Assembly: GCA_035236585.1 (NCBI GenBank)
Contig: CP141130.1
Location: 74,905,944-74,969,943 of the forward strand
From: Warburgia ugandensis
Taxonomy: Eukaryota; Streptophyta; Magnoliopsida; Canellales; Canellaceae
Reading direction: 5' to 3'
DNA length: 64,000 bases
The notes under the pieces are model-generated. The model did not search any database and was not told the DNA's origin. It saw only the letters and a list, made by a program, of their open reading frames with translations. The first letter of the stretch is position 1, and every line of letters begins with the position of its first letter. Below, in pieces: positions 12,234 through 24,489 of the stretch. The translations under genes and the position numbers were made by a program.

Positions 12234-13232
12234 ATTATATAGTGAGCCTAATTAGCCCCTAGAATCTGCACATATTTTGAAACAAGAAGCTATTTGTTGG
12301 GCCTTAAAAGCTATCCACACCCAAGCTATTTACATGATAGGGCCTCCAAATTATCCACGCATATTTGCAAAGAAGAATGCTAAATTGACTGCACTATGAG
12401 ATACGATCTAGCAACCATATTTTGTAGAGCCTGCCTTTACATGATCAAAATAATTCATCTCATTCCTCCAACTTTGGTTTTCTCATATATTAAAAATTAT
12501 ATGACATGGATGATTCTAGCTTCTAAGAAATTGCATGTTGTTCGTAGAGTCTTTAAATTGTTTGTCTTTGAGCACTTTTTGTTAGACGCTTTTTAAATAC
12601 CAGAATCATCTGTCTATAAGACATCGAAATCTGGAACAATGAAATGAATAGGTCGGATCATTTGTTTATAAGACATCTAAATTTGTAACATATTTGACTC
12701 TACTATATTGGACAAAGATTCCAATACAATTTAAGTTTAAGAATGTTAAGAAATAAAAAGAATTGAAAAGAGAAATTGTATATGAGTCACATGAGTGCTG
12801 CTTAGGTTAGGACTTGCAAAGCAAAATAGTTTAGCCACCAAATCTTATGATACTAGTAAGATACAAGGAAATGGCCTTTTACATATACTTACATATTCAT
12901 CATCCTTTAAGGATGTAACCATTACCATTTTATATCACTCAACTGTATATAACCTTGAATATTTTAGAGAGGAATAATTAATTAATTATTGCATTACTCT
13001 TCATTATTGTTGGTTACTCCATCAACTCATTTCAAATATATTTTTATTTCTCGTTGCTCAAATTGAGATAAAAAAGTTGCATCAACTTGTTGATTATGGA
13101 AGGTCATGACATATTTTTATTCTTATTAGTAGCCAAGAATAATAATAGAAATAGGAATGGTAGATAAGAGATAAAGAAGTAGATTATCAATATGTATGAT
13201 CTTTGGAGCAGAAAGGAAAAAGAAAATTAAGA

Positions 13233-13300
13233 GAGGGAGGGAGGGAGGGAGCAAGAGAATCCTAGTTCCAGAGTGGAGAGGGGAGAGGGGAGAGGGGAGA
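13233..13300 (+). repeat. G-rich microsatellite with G-quadruplex potential
   Basis: (GGGA)n at 13233-13250 gives four GGG runs separated by single A residues (13235-13249), a canonical G-quadruplex pattern. About 25 bp further on, three GGGG runs separated by AGA lie at 13279-13298. An open frame on the opposite strand through this tract is only the complement of the repeat. Confidence 0.75.
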
Positions 13301-14356
13301 TGAAAACCACTAGAACAGTATTCATTAGATTTCAACTATAGCTTTTGAACAATCTAAGGACATTCTTTTACTTCAATTATATGAATGAAAGCAACAAGGA
13401 GAGTTAAGCCATTCGTTGTTTAAGTTGTGGTTACATATACATTGTCATTCACCTTAATATAACCTACTCAAGGTTTTAAATGGTACATACAAGTATCTAT
13501 CTATAATTATGACTCATGATAAAGCCCAAAGACTGCCTAATTTTAGGTCCTTAACATAAGTCTATATATTAAGGATCTTTTAGCTACTAATTACGCTTCC
13601 ATATACATTACCTCGAGATATATGGCTGACCTAATTAATGCACATCAAACACGTCCAAATTTTGGTATAAATGCATATCATGAAGATTGATTCAAGTTAA
13701 GAAAATGTGACAATGAGTTGGATACCAAGGTATACTTATATTACTCTAGAATTCTCTAAGGAATCACTATACAACAAGGTATATACTTTAATTTCTTTAA
13801 TATCAAATGTGTGTGTGTGTGTGGAGGTTGTTTAAATGTAAAAGATTTTAATTACATTACACATTGAAGTAAATAATTTATAAAAATAATATAACAAACT
13901 AGAAGAAGATAACATAAATTATGTTAAGGACCTAATCTTATATATATTCTTTATATTCATGGTTGTATTTAGATATTTGCATGTGTCATTCAAAACTTAA
14001 ATTGACTAGGTTATGTTTAAAGTGTAATATATAGTAAGATGTAACTACCACGCAAATTACAGACAACTACACCTTCATATTTTGCTTCACTTCGATAAAT
14101 AAAATGAAAGCATTGTAAAAGTGTTGAAAGTTAGAGTTGAGATCTAGTCAAGCCTCAAAGATATCATCTTTTCCCTTTCATGGTTTTCGTCTCTCCTATA
14201 TACAAGGTTTGTCCCTCTCTCTCCCCCTTTTCTTTGTCTACTTTTGTTATTGATAAAAAAAGAAGAAGAAGAAGAAAGAATAATAAGAAGGTATGACTTC
14301 ATAGAGAGCTAGATCTTCCAAATAGAAAGAAGATAATACTAAAGTTATTATTTGTT

Positions 14357-15828
14357 TGTTGATTATTTTTCACAAGTGCATGGGCTATTTTAGTGTAGCT
14401 TATGCAAGCACGGGTCAATCACACAGGGATTCCACTTAAAAAGATGGAGTTTAAATAAATTTTAATTATTCAAAAATTAAAAAATGACAAATATTAAATA
14501 ACAAGGAATTGTAAATTCAAATCTATTCAACCAATGACAATTACAGAAATTCAAGTTCAAATAAACTAAAAATTAACTAAAAAAATAAAATCTACTTTCC
14601 TAGGTTGATTGTAACAAGTAAATTCAAATATGATAGCATTAACTTTGATTGGCCTTTATCAATATTTTACTAGCACTTCTACTTAAAGATACAACAGCTA
14701 GATTGAGCAAATTCCCTAAAACTTTAATGATTTGAGCTAAAGAATGATTTTGGGTTTTGGACGTCTTAAATTGAATCTTTGAATTTTTAATTGAAGGTTA
14801 GGGATATCATATAAGCTAAGAGACGTTCTAAGAACAAGATCTGAAGATTAATTAAAATTCTTACACGAAAAAGATCAAGAAATAAAGAAATCTTATTTAT
14901 TAAGGCTCAACCATTGATTAGGTTATGTCATAATCAAACAAGTTCTGGATTACACAGTTCCTAAATTAATCTGAGAATAGTACAAAACATGGATAGGACA
15001 AACTGGAATAAGAAGAGGAAAGGATGAAAATGTAATTGGAATTAATGTCCTAAGGGCAAAATTAGAAATAATAAAATTTTGGTTTTAAATATATAAAAAA
15101 AAACACAAAGGAAAGCCCTAGAAAGATGATAAAGTAGGAGACTAGGGAAGAAGAGAAAGAGGAGAACATAGGGAACATAGGGAAAACTCATATTGGGTTT
15201 TCTCCTATCATGATGGAAATGGAGACAGAGACAGTGGCAAGCATACTGGTCGTCATTAGTGGAGCAGGGAAAAGGGGAGAGAGGAGTAAACTGATAATAG
15301 AGTTGAGGGAGAGATGTTGGCTAAAGGAGAGCTCTGCTTGGTGTTGTGCAATGTTGGGGTGCAGACAGACACACTGACAGAGAGGAACTACTGGCTAGTC
15401 TCCTCTTGAAGTCGTATGAGTCAACCCATAAAGAGGGAGAGATGTGTGTGGCCTGGTTTTTCTTCTCTATCTTCAAACAGTAGTCAAATGCGGATAGGCT
15501 CTCTCTCCATGAAGTCATTGGAGCCAAATATGGAACAAGAGTGAGGAATAGGGGTAAGAAGGAGGTGTCGGTCAATAGAGAGGAGAGAGCAGGTGATAGA
15601 GGGAGAAAAAGGGAAGGACATGGCATTGTGCAATAAAGCCAAATTCTTGCCATCTATATTTTGCTATAATGTGTCCTGGGCAGACGGGTGAGGACAGAGA
15701 GAGAAGGGAGCGAAGACGTGAGCTACGATAGAACAAGGGATAGGGAGAGTGTGGTGGAAAGAGAAGGGGAGCCAAAGATAGAGGCAGTGCTGCTAATGAG
15801 AAGAAGAGAGGTGGGGGTGCCTGGGGAT

Positions 15829-15899
<71 letters not shown>

Positions 15900-16444
15900 A
15901 TTATGGTGTAGAGCCTCCTTTCACTGCCGTCTTCCCTCTTATAAACTATCTCCTTGTAATTTTGTTTATACCCCCTCCTATTTTCCTTCAAACTACTTTC
16001 TTCTACAGTTAGCATTCTCCACTTTTCAAACTCACCAAATTCTTCTATTTTGTATCTTTCCATTCCCATGTTATTTCTCCTTTTTATAAAATCTTCTCCA
16101 TGATTTTCTTTTCTCCAATTAAAACTAATTTTCTTTTAGGAAAATATCTCATCTTGCTTTAGTGTTCTTTAGGATGATCTGCATTGTTGAATTTTAATCT
16201 GAGCTATCCAAGCCTATTTTGTTTGATCTATAAAACATAAGACTATATCATAATCATCTAACTTTACATTACACCTCTAATTAGCTCTGATGATCATTGG
16301 ACTATTAAATTTAGCAAGTCAACGATTAGATAGTCAATTGGACCTAAAGTTCTTATTTTAACTTAAAATTGCAAAATTGATTGATTAGATGATCTAATTA
16401 AATGCTAAATCAGGGGTATTTTGATTAAAATTGAACACTTAGCA
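14357..16444. mobile_element. Putative solo LTR of an unclassified LTR retrotransposon (copy 1)
   Basis: This 2.09 kb non-coding block begins with TG and ends with CA and is flanked by a perfect 5-bp duplication 'ttgtt' (14352-14356 and 16445-16449), the signature of an LTR insertion. A related block of the same layout lies at 29444-31266. They share the head ('aagtgca(t/c)(g/a)ggct', 'gggtcaatcacacaggg'-like), a purine-rich middle, then a pyrimidine-rich part, and the tail ('tgatctataa', 'gatgatcat', 'aaaattgaa(c/t)act'). No internal coding region adjoins either copy, so each looks like a solo LTR. It sits at the very first bases of the next LTR element (16446). Confidence 0.6.
15831..15897 (+). 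repeat. (CT)33 microsatellite
   Basis: An uninterrupted CT run of about 66 bp inside the putative solo LTR. It produces spurious Ser-Leu and Arg-Glu open frames on both strands (15572-16089), which are not genes. Such tracts are highly length-variable. Confidence 0.97.
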
Positions 16445-16445
16445 T

Positions 16446-18122
16446 TGTTATATAGTTTGTGTCTCACTCGCAACCACATATAAGGAGCTTATCTAGAAAG
16501 TTATTCAATTTCTTGAAGTGGAGAATAAGTATTGTGATTATTTAGCGTAATGGCTAAGTAAAGATGGTTACTTTGAGGGGTAACTATGAGAGGCCTATAT
16601 AGTCTTAGAACCACCCATTCAAGGATCAAGGCTTCTAGTTTCAAACCGAGGTTCTTCTTTAGGCTTTAAGAAAGGAAGAGAGAGTGCACGTGTAAGTGGG
16701 ATCAAAAGGCGTGGTTTGGGTGGATTGAAGCTTTTGTTCTCCATTGTATTCTCTGTTTTCTCAATGAAGAAGGTTGGATTAGGCCTTGTGGATATAGGTA
16801 GCTTGTTGAACTATGTAAATTGTGTATAGTGCTTCTGTTTGATTCATTATCTACGTCAATTACATAAATGGTGTTTTGGAATCACAACAAGTGGTATCAA
16901 AGCCCAGGTGTGTTTGGGATGGAATTCAAGAAAGAATGGTTAGACAAGAAAAGGGCTTTCTAATGTGAAAGAATAATGCCAGGTTTCTCTCTTAGTTTTT
17001 CATAATTAAAGAGTATTGTCATGCTTGATTTAAGAATCTTATAATTATGAAATTTTCTGTGAATAAAAGTTTTACATTTAAAGGAGTTTTAAAAAAACAT
17101 AAAAAATTCATACGATGACAATGTTGGGACTTTTGACTGTCAAATTTGACATGGAGCTCCATAGAAAAATCAATTTTACTTTGAAAATTATAGTAAATGT
17201 ATCCACAAAGCCAATGACCACATAGGAGCTTAAGCAATGCCTAAACTTTGATCAATCTTTTGTAGAATACAAGATTGGTGGAGCAGCCTAAAGAAATAGG
17301 ATGGCATTTTGGATGAAGAATATGTGGAGGTACAAGTGCAAGGCAATTTATTATCCTTGGTTGATCTTTAAGACGGCTATGATAAAAGCCAATGTGGAGA
17401 TTGCTATATATGGTGTCTTTTATCCCAACTATTAGATAGGGTCTTTAATCCAATGGTTTTGATGTGAGCTAGGTTACTTGGTTTCTAATAACAAGGCACA
17501 TGATAATAAAGTGCATCTAAGATGGAAGCAATCATGAAGAGATTATTCATGCAAAAGGAGAGCAGGTCAAGGAGCCCTCTTAGTGAGTTAACTCGAGGAG
17601 GTAACATGGTAATTGGCCAAACTTATCAAGTAAGTGGTGTTGGTACCAAGATTACTTGATGGTATGTGTAACCAGTATTTGTTTAGGTCAATAGCATTTG
17701 TAAGTTTGCAAATAGGTGGAGCAGTGTCAGTTTTGGATACAATATTGAGGGAGGTACTATAAGAAGTCTTAAAGTAGGCTAATTGATTGAGCCAAGGTGG
17801 AGATTGCTGTATAATTTGTGTCTCAATCATAGTCTTACTTGGAGATGTGGTTATGAGACTACCCATTAAAGGATTATGACTTCTGGCTTTGAGCGAGGGT
17901 TCTTCTTTAAACTTTGAGAAAAGAAGAGAGGGTACAAGTGTAAGTGGGATGAAAATGGGTGGTTTGGGTAAAATTAAGCTTTTGTTCTCCATTATATTAT
18001 CTATTTTCTCATAATGAAGAAGATCAAATTATACCTTGTGGATATAGGCAATTTGTTGAGCCATACAAAATTTATTATTGTCTATAACAATCACGTGAAA
18101 AGTGTTTTGCAATAATATTCTC
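16446..18122 (+). mobile_element. Small LTR retrotransposon fossil (non-autonomous or internally deleted, copia-type primer site)
   Basis: Two direct repeats, about 16446-16889 and 17805-18122, share a long colinear series of words ('tttgtgtctca', 'gaggttcttctttaggctt', 'gcttttgttctccatt', 'ccttgtggatatagg', 'gtgttttg'). Directly after the left repeat lies 'gtggtatcaaagc' (16891-16903), the primer-binding site complementary to initiator tRNA-Met used by plant Ty1/copia elements. A purine-rich 'ccaaggtggagat' precedes the right repeat. Only about 0.9 kb lies between the repeats, with no recognisable pol domains, so the element looks non-autonomous or reduced. The left repeat is longer than the right. 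It is a broken fossil; the repeats have diverged clearly, so it is not recent. Confidence 0.75.
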
Positions 18123-21100
18123 AATTGATAACCTCACTTACTAATAGAAAATATAGCGAGATGCACCTCTTTCAAACATTTACACAGTGACCTCTATTCA
18201 TATTAAAGTACATTGAGTTGAAAAAATAAACAAAATTTATCTGATGGATCTTTGAAGTACAAATATTATAGTAATATTCTTTCAAAACCTTTAAAAATAA
18301 TTCATAAAAATACTAATTTAACATCCTCAGTCACTTTTAATTTGGAAAAGGAGTTCAAAAAATAGATAAACTAGTTAAGTAGGTTGTTCCTGATATGCTC
18401 CTTTCGCATTGGTCCTCTATCAATATAGATATATGCTTTTGGATTCTGCTAGAAATTAAACTTTAAAACACAAACTTACAAGGACTGAAAGGATAGGGTG
18501 TAGGATCTTTATTTATTCCTTATTAGGTTTTGAAAGGGTTTCTTCCCTTTATCTTCTTTGATGATAATAGGTGTAAAGAGTCAAAACATACACTTATGTA
18601 TTTCTCTCTTCATGTTCAACATAGATAATACTAAAGTTGTAAAAGGACTTAACTTTATTTATCAAAAATATAGAAGTCCTATGATAGAGTAGGCCTTGGT
18701 GGAAGTAGACCTATAAGATTCTATGGCTTGAATAGGTCATTCATAAACTTAATTAGGTTGACTCTAATAAAGAGGGTTGAGGCTATTACTTTAGGTCTAA
18801 CCATAACTCTTTGCACATTAGTTAGATCTATTTGCCTGTGTTTCCTCAACTCATCACTTTTTCTTTCTTAATGATCAATTGACTATAACCCATAACCTCT
18901 TAGATGCCGAGACAAGTATTTAATGGGTTTTATTTTCTTTTACATCTAAACTAAAATATTCTTGAACCTTTATTGGCTTTCAAGTCTTTTAAAATAGAAA
19001 AAAGCCATTCCAGCAGAGGGAGATATCAGTTTTTGACTTTTGTTATCTAAAAAGTATTGTTTTGTTAGCAAGAAAAGTATATGTTAACCTTTTCTTTACA
19101 TTAGCTTGTTAGCTTGTATTAATTTCCTTTGTCATAAATTTGTCATTGTTCTTGGTCATATCAAATTAGAATGTTTATTTAGTTGCATTTTAATCAATGT
19201 CATTTATGAGAGCTAAATAAAACTATAAAAATACTACTTAGCCGAAATGCCCATTTATTTCTACTAAGAGCTGTAGAAAATTATAAATTTCTTATTTTCA
19301 TAGACACCTATGATTTTCTAGATCATTAATAATTTATTCTTATTGTTAATGATGAGATATATAAAGAATACATATATCAACTTTGACTCAATTTGATGAG
19401 CGGATCATTTAGAAAGGCATTTTTTTTCATGTTCATATATCTAATAGGTTATTTGGCGTTACATCCAAGGGCATAAACTTCAAAGAGATGTAATTTAAGA
19501 TATATACTTGAGCTATTTAGTGAAAAAAAGGTTGAGCTTAGCCTTTCAATAATGGCTGTTGGATTTGAGTTAATCAAATTGTCTTAAAGATGAAGATTAT
19601 AGAATTGTCTAATATTGTTTAAACCATTTTTCTAAAAAAATCAGAATAGATTGCAAATGGATGAGTTAATCAAATTATCATTTCTCTTACTCTACAACCA
19701 ATATGTATTAAAAATCTAGAAAAAGCATACTATGTTAGCTTCTTCTTCCCCAATTCATCATTGAGAAGTGACCAAATGACTACACTATGCCTTAGTGCTA
19801 GTAATCAACTTGTGCAGGATATGCCTCAGCTTTGATTTATCAAACATATTAATTTGATTCCTTTACCCTTGACTGTCTTCATCCAAAAAATTCTAATCCT
19901 CTACTTTTGGTTGGTCTATCTTGGTGATTTGATGATTCTAGGATAAAAAATTATACTTTTTACTGATTCATTTTGTACTAAGTGTTTCTAATTATCCATT
20001 TCTTGTGAGTGAAATTATTTTTTTAGATTCAAACTAATTTAATCTAATTGTATTTGGAATAATAATCATATGGAGGCATGCACCATATAAGAGTGAGCAT
20101 TTGTATGGTAATTTCCATATTGACACTGCGTAATAGTATCATTCCTCTTTGTCAGTAAAAACAAAAATAAAAGAAAAGCAAAAGCTTGAATGGGGATGGT
20201 GAGAAAAAGATGTAGAGGGTAGATGAGTGAAGACAGGACAAGCGAAAGAATATTTTTGCAAAGATGCAAATCTCTCAAGCTTAAGACATGATTAGATTTA
20301 TATAATTTAGATATACTTCTAGGCTACTAGGAGTAAGAGAGAGATTTGATGAGAAAACAACAAACAATAGAGGGTTGAATTTTTTATTTGTCCTCCTTTT
20401 TTAGAAAGAGAGAGGGGATTGATATTTTTTTCCAAAACAATTTCAAATTAAGAGCAGTTCTACCATAGAATATAACAGTCATATTACTAATGTCATTAAC
20501 CAAGCAATTATTTTATATAAATTACATTCCTTGTTGAGATGTATTAAATATGGTTTATAGATGTTTATACCATACACGACCTAAAAGGAAAGGATGACTA
20601 TGTTGTCACATGTTAAAGATAGAAAGCATTTAGTAAAAAAAAAAATCTATACAACCATGTTTAACAAATCAAGAATCCATGTCATATCTAAAATTGTTGT
20701 CATGTATTTATATGTCCTTCAACCATGTTTAAATCTCTTATGCAAATCTAACAATCATGAAATATTCTATATCATTTTCTAAAAATAAATTAAATATTCT
20801 ATTTCAAATTTAAGAGTAAATATATCTTCATTATTTCTAAATCAATCTCATACAACTACAACGCCAATTTCTATGTAACATAAAACCACAAGTTTCATAT
20901 ATTCAATCTCAACCATCCTCTTCGAAACTGAAAGCAATCTAGTGGACAAGAATGATACCACGAGAAATTACATCATAATCCTCTTTTGGAGCCAATTATG
21001 TGCTGCCACATCATTTTTCTAGCAAGATACTAAATAAGTCGATTAAGTCCTCTATAAAGTCTCGTTGTGTTCATCTTCTAATAGAGTAATAAGCCTTTAG

Positions 21101-24100
21101 GTTTTCCCTCTTTTCCTTTACAGCTCTCTCCTTCAAAACTTTTGACTCCCGATAACCATCACTAGGTTAGAAGTTTGCTAAAAAACCTTGGTCTCAAATA
21201 TATATCTGGTTGTAGAAAAACCTAAAAACTATAGAAAATGTACACCATCTTAGAGTGGTATCTAAGTACGATCAGGGAGCGCTATCAAGATTGGAACGAT
21301 ATTAGCAGAGCATTGACAATGGTGGATCTAGTGATGAAACTAGACGATCTTGTAAGTATGAAGACTTGCATGCTAATATCTTCACTTTCTAGGCCTTTTG
21401 TAACCTTATAAATATTAATTATCTTCCTCATATTTTGTCAATTTTTAGTTTAAAAATATTTTAGTTGTATTTGTTTTTATCATGTATCAAAATGATAGTG
21501 GTGATACTCATCTTCCTTTATTTGTTTTAAATGGATCCCAATAAGGAGGACCACGACCTGACCAACATCTTTACAATTTTTCTTTTTATCCTAGTGAAGA
21601 GAATGATCAAAACATCCTTGAGATATTCATTTGAAATGTTAACAAATTATCTTATATACCTTTTTATTATCCAATTAATGTTTAAAATAAATATTGTTGA
21701 AAATTCAATCAATGAGGTATGTATCATTTTGATTTCTTCCCATCTTATAATTTTAGATACTTGACGTAAAATTTTACTTATGCTTCATTTAACATTTGCT
21801 TGAAAGTCACATCCTATTACATAGTTAGTTACTTTGTATGATATAGTATTGAGATGTCAAACCATTTATGTAAATATATATTTGCATGTTCTTAATATCT
21901 AATATCTCCCAACAAGGTACTCCTTTTTATTGAAATGTGATCAATTACAAGCATACTAACAATGGATCCTTGGTAAAATGTTGATTTGTTTCTTGAAATT
22001 ATATATAAACTATAGGTAGGAGAACATTTAGGCAATTAGAAATTTTGATACCAATTTTTCATCCCAAGTTAATTTTAGAAAGGAGACACAAATGTGGACA
22101 ATACCAGTCAAAATTTTATTGGAGGATGACCATATAACAAAATTACTATTGCTAATCAAATATGCTCCAACTTTAATGAAGATAACACCCTTTCCTCGTC
22201 CTAGTATGACTCACATTATTACATGTTTTACTTTTCCTTGACCAAGTTCAAACAAAATCACACAAAGAGGTCAAATCAATGTCAAATTGAGCAAGTCACA
22301 CCTAAAAGACTTATTCCTCTACTTGCTTAAACCTTCTCGATCTCATTACAGTCTAAAGAATACTCCATCTTATCATTACCATTAATATCAATATGGTCCA
22401 CTGAATTCAACTCTCCCTCGTCTACATATTTTATCTAAGTTTGAAAGAATACACTTTCTTTTCAATTCTAATAGAGATAAAGAAGATCTTTTGCAATTTC
22501 TTAGCAAAGTCAAACACGAGAAGTAGCTTCAATTTAATTTTAAGACATCACAATCTTATCCATGCTTAGAATTAGATAAAGTAAGCATATTAAGAGCTCT
22601 CTAAGATTATTCTAAAGATCTCAATTATCTCTCTATCATCAAAATCAAAACTCATAAAGTCAATTTTTATTTGTACCTAACATATTTGCAAGCTCTTGCT
22701 AATACATGATACCATATAATATAATATGCTAGGAATAACTATTCATTTTGTGCCTCTTATTTAAAATAATTTTTCTCTTTGCTTGTTGGTTTCCTTGCTT
22801 CCATTCAATTTACTGCCCTTGCTTTCTTTGACTGGGGATTTCTATCAACTCTCTCAATGCGTCTGATGTTGTCTTTCATTTTCATTGGATTGTAGTTTGG
22901 TATTGGTTATGGTTTATGTCTTGGTTGATTCCCTTGTGATGGACTTATACTATGTCCATGTTTATTGTAAAATTTGTCTTGGCCTTGTAATATGTACTAA
23001 CAAGAGGGAAAAAGCCTTGCCTTTGGTTCAAGTTTTGCATTGCTAATTTAGGAGTAGGTAATTGGTCTGACTAAACCGTCATCGTCTATTTATTGGAAGT
23101 TTCATTTGGTATGATCATCTCCATGTCCTCTACAAGTTTATCTTTTCTCAAAAGATTCCACTAACATTCAGAAAGATAAAAGAGCAACCAATTCTAAAAT
23201 CCTACTCCACTAAATATAATGTCTTAGAGGCATGAATTAATGGAGTTTGTACTATAGACATATCATGGTTAAAGCTTTAGTCTACATATAAGAATGATGC
23301 CACCACTAACAATGCATATGCATAGTTCTCTATCATAGAAGCTAAGTAAAATTTGAGGAGCTTTCAAATATAAGGTCTTCTGCCCCCAATGAATCTGCTT
23401 GACAGTTGTTAATTGCACTAATAATCAACAATCATCAAATTGTTTTAGATTTACAAAATCAAAAAGTTAAACTTAATTACCTTACATATAAACCAAAGCC
23501 TAAGATAGTCCATTCAGTTAAGTTTTTCATTTTTTGAAAAGTTAAGGTTTTTTTTTTTTTTTTTTGTCTATTCCCCTTTCCCTTAAGCATCCACATCCTC
23601 TTTTCACTTGCAATTGGACAAAAGGCCAAGACCCTTTCATAGGAAACCAAATCTTGTTTTCCTTCTTTCAAACATATAAAATATGGGAGAGATTGTTGTG
23701 CTCGTATGATCTGTTATTTGAATAAAACGCTTTGTTTCACTGTTTTTCCTAGCACAAGCAATCTCTTAAAGATTCTTCATTTCATCCTCTTCTTCCTCTA
23801 GTCCTTAAGATGGTCCCCTTGAGTAGTTAATGAGGAAAGAACGCTTTCTTGTAAATGACAAAGAAATGAGTTTAAAAAACACTAACTCTTGTGTTGCGTA
23901 TTGACCAGTTCAACCCCAAACGTAGCTCCTTCCTTTCACCATCCCTTCCTTACTACTAAACCAACCTCACTCATTTTTGGAATACCTAACCTTGTAGCCA
24001 CATGCAATTTAGTTGACATGCATACAAGAAAGATGAGCCCTAAAATGAAATATTATGTCAAAGCCTTCAACCCCTTCTTTGACAAGTATCTTAAGAACCT

Positions 24101-24489
24101 TTGACCAGAAAACCTAACATCTAACCCTAAAGCATTGCTAGAGGAAGATGAAAAGTAGAAAAAAGAAGTTAAGAACTATTTTGCATTTAAACGAGGTAAG
24201 ATACAACGTGAACTTGAAGAGTTCCAAACTAGGCTACAACAAGCAGAAGCAAAATGAAAGAAAGGAGTACTTGGTCAATCTCCCTGAACCATCATGAAAA
24301 AGTAGAGCTCAACCAATAGATATGGTCGAATCAATGGCAATGACGCCAGGTACAAATCCTCAAACCAAAGATTTAAAATAAAATTTGTTGCACAAAATCG
24401 TAGAGGAACCACAAAACCATGTTTCTACCAATCTTTACTTAATCCTATGCAAACCCTAAAGCCCGATATAGTTTTCTTATAGGAAACCC
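18123..24489. other. AT-rich accessory DNA, no gene recognised
   Basis: This long stretch holds only short open frames on both strands and no tRNA, rRNA or clear conserved domain. A T18 run lies at 23548-23565. Around 21255 there is a 'gtggtatctaag' word that faintly resembles a copia primer-binding site, but I found no LTR pair near it. The region is probably made of very old transposon remains. Confidence 0.4.

Larger units (their letters stand above)
11063..14351. other. AT-rich intergenic DNA with simple repeats
   Basis: No gene was recognised. The stretch 11740-11920 repeats 'gagctaggc'-like words. At 12127-12233 a 14-mer recurs four times (listed separately). A G-rich tract lies at 13233-13300, a GT microsatellite near 13810-13822 and a GAA-rich stretch near 14258-14290. 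Confidence 0.5.

Noticed and set aside
15572-16089. Open frames of 133 and 165 codons on both strands
   Set aside because: They are produced by the (CT)33 microsatellite and its low-complexity flanks (Ser-Leu or Arg-Glu runs) inside a non-coding repeat.
21230-21365. Possible copia primer-binding site and gag start
   Set aside because: The word 'gtggtatctaag' is only a partial match, and no LTR pair or pol domain could be found around it.
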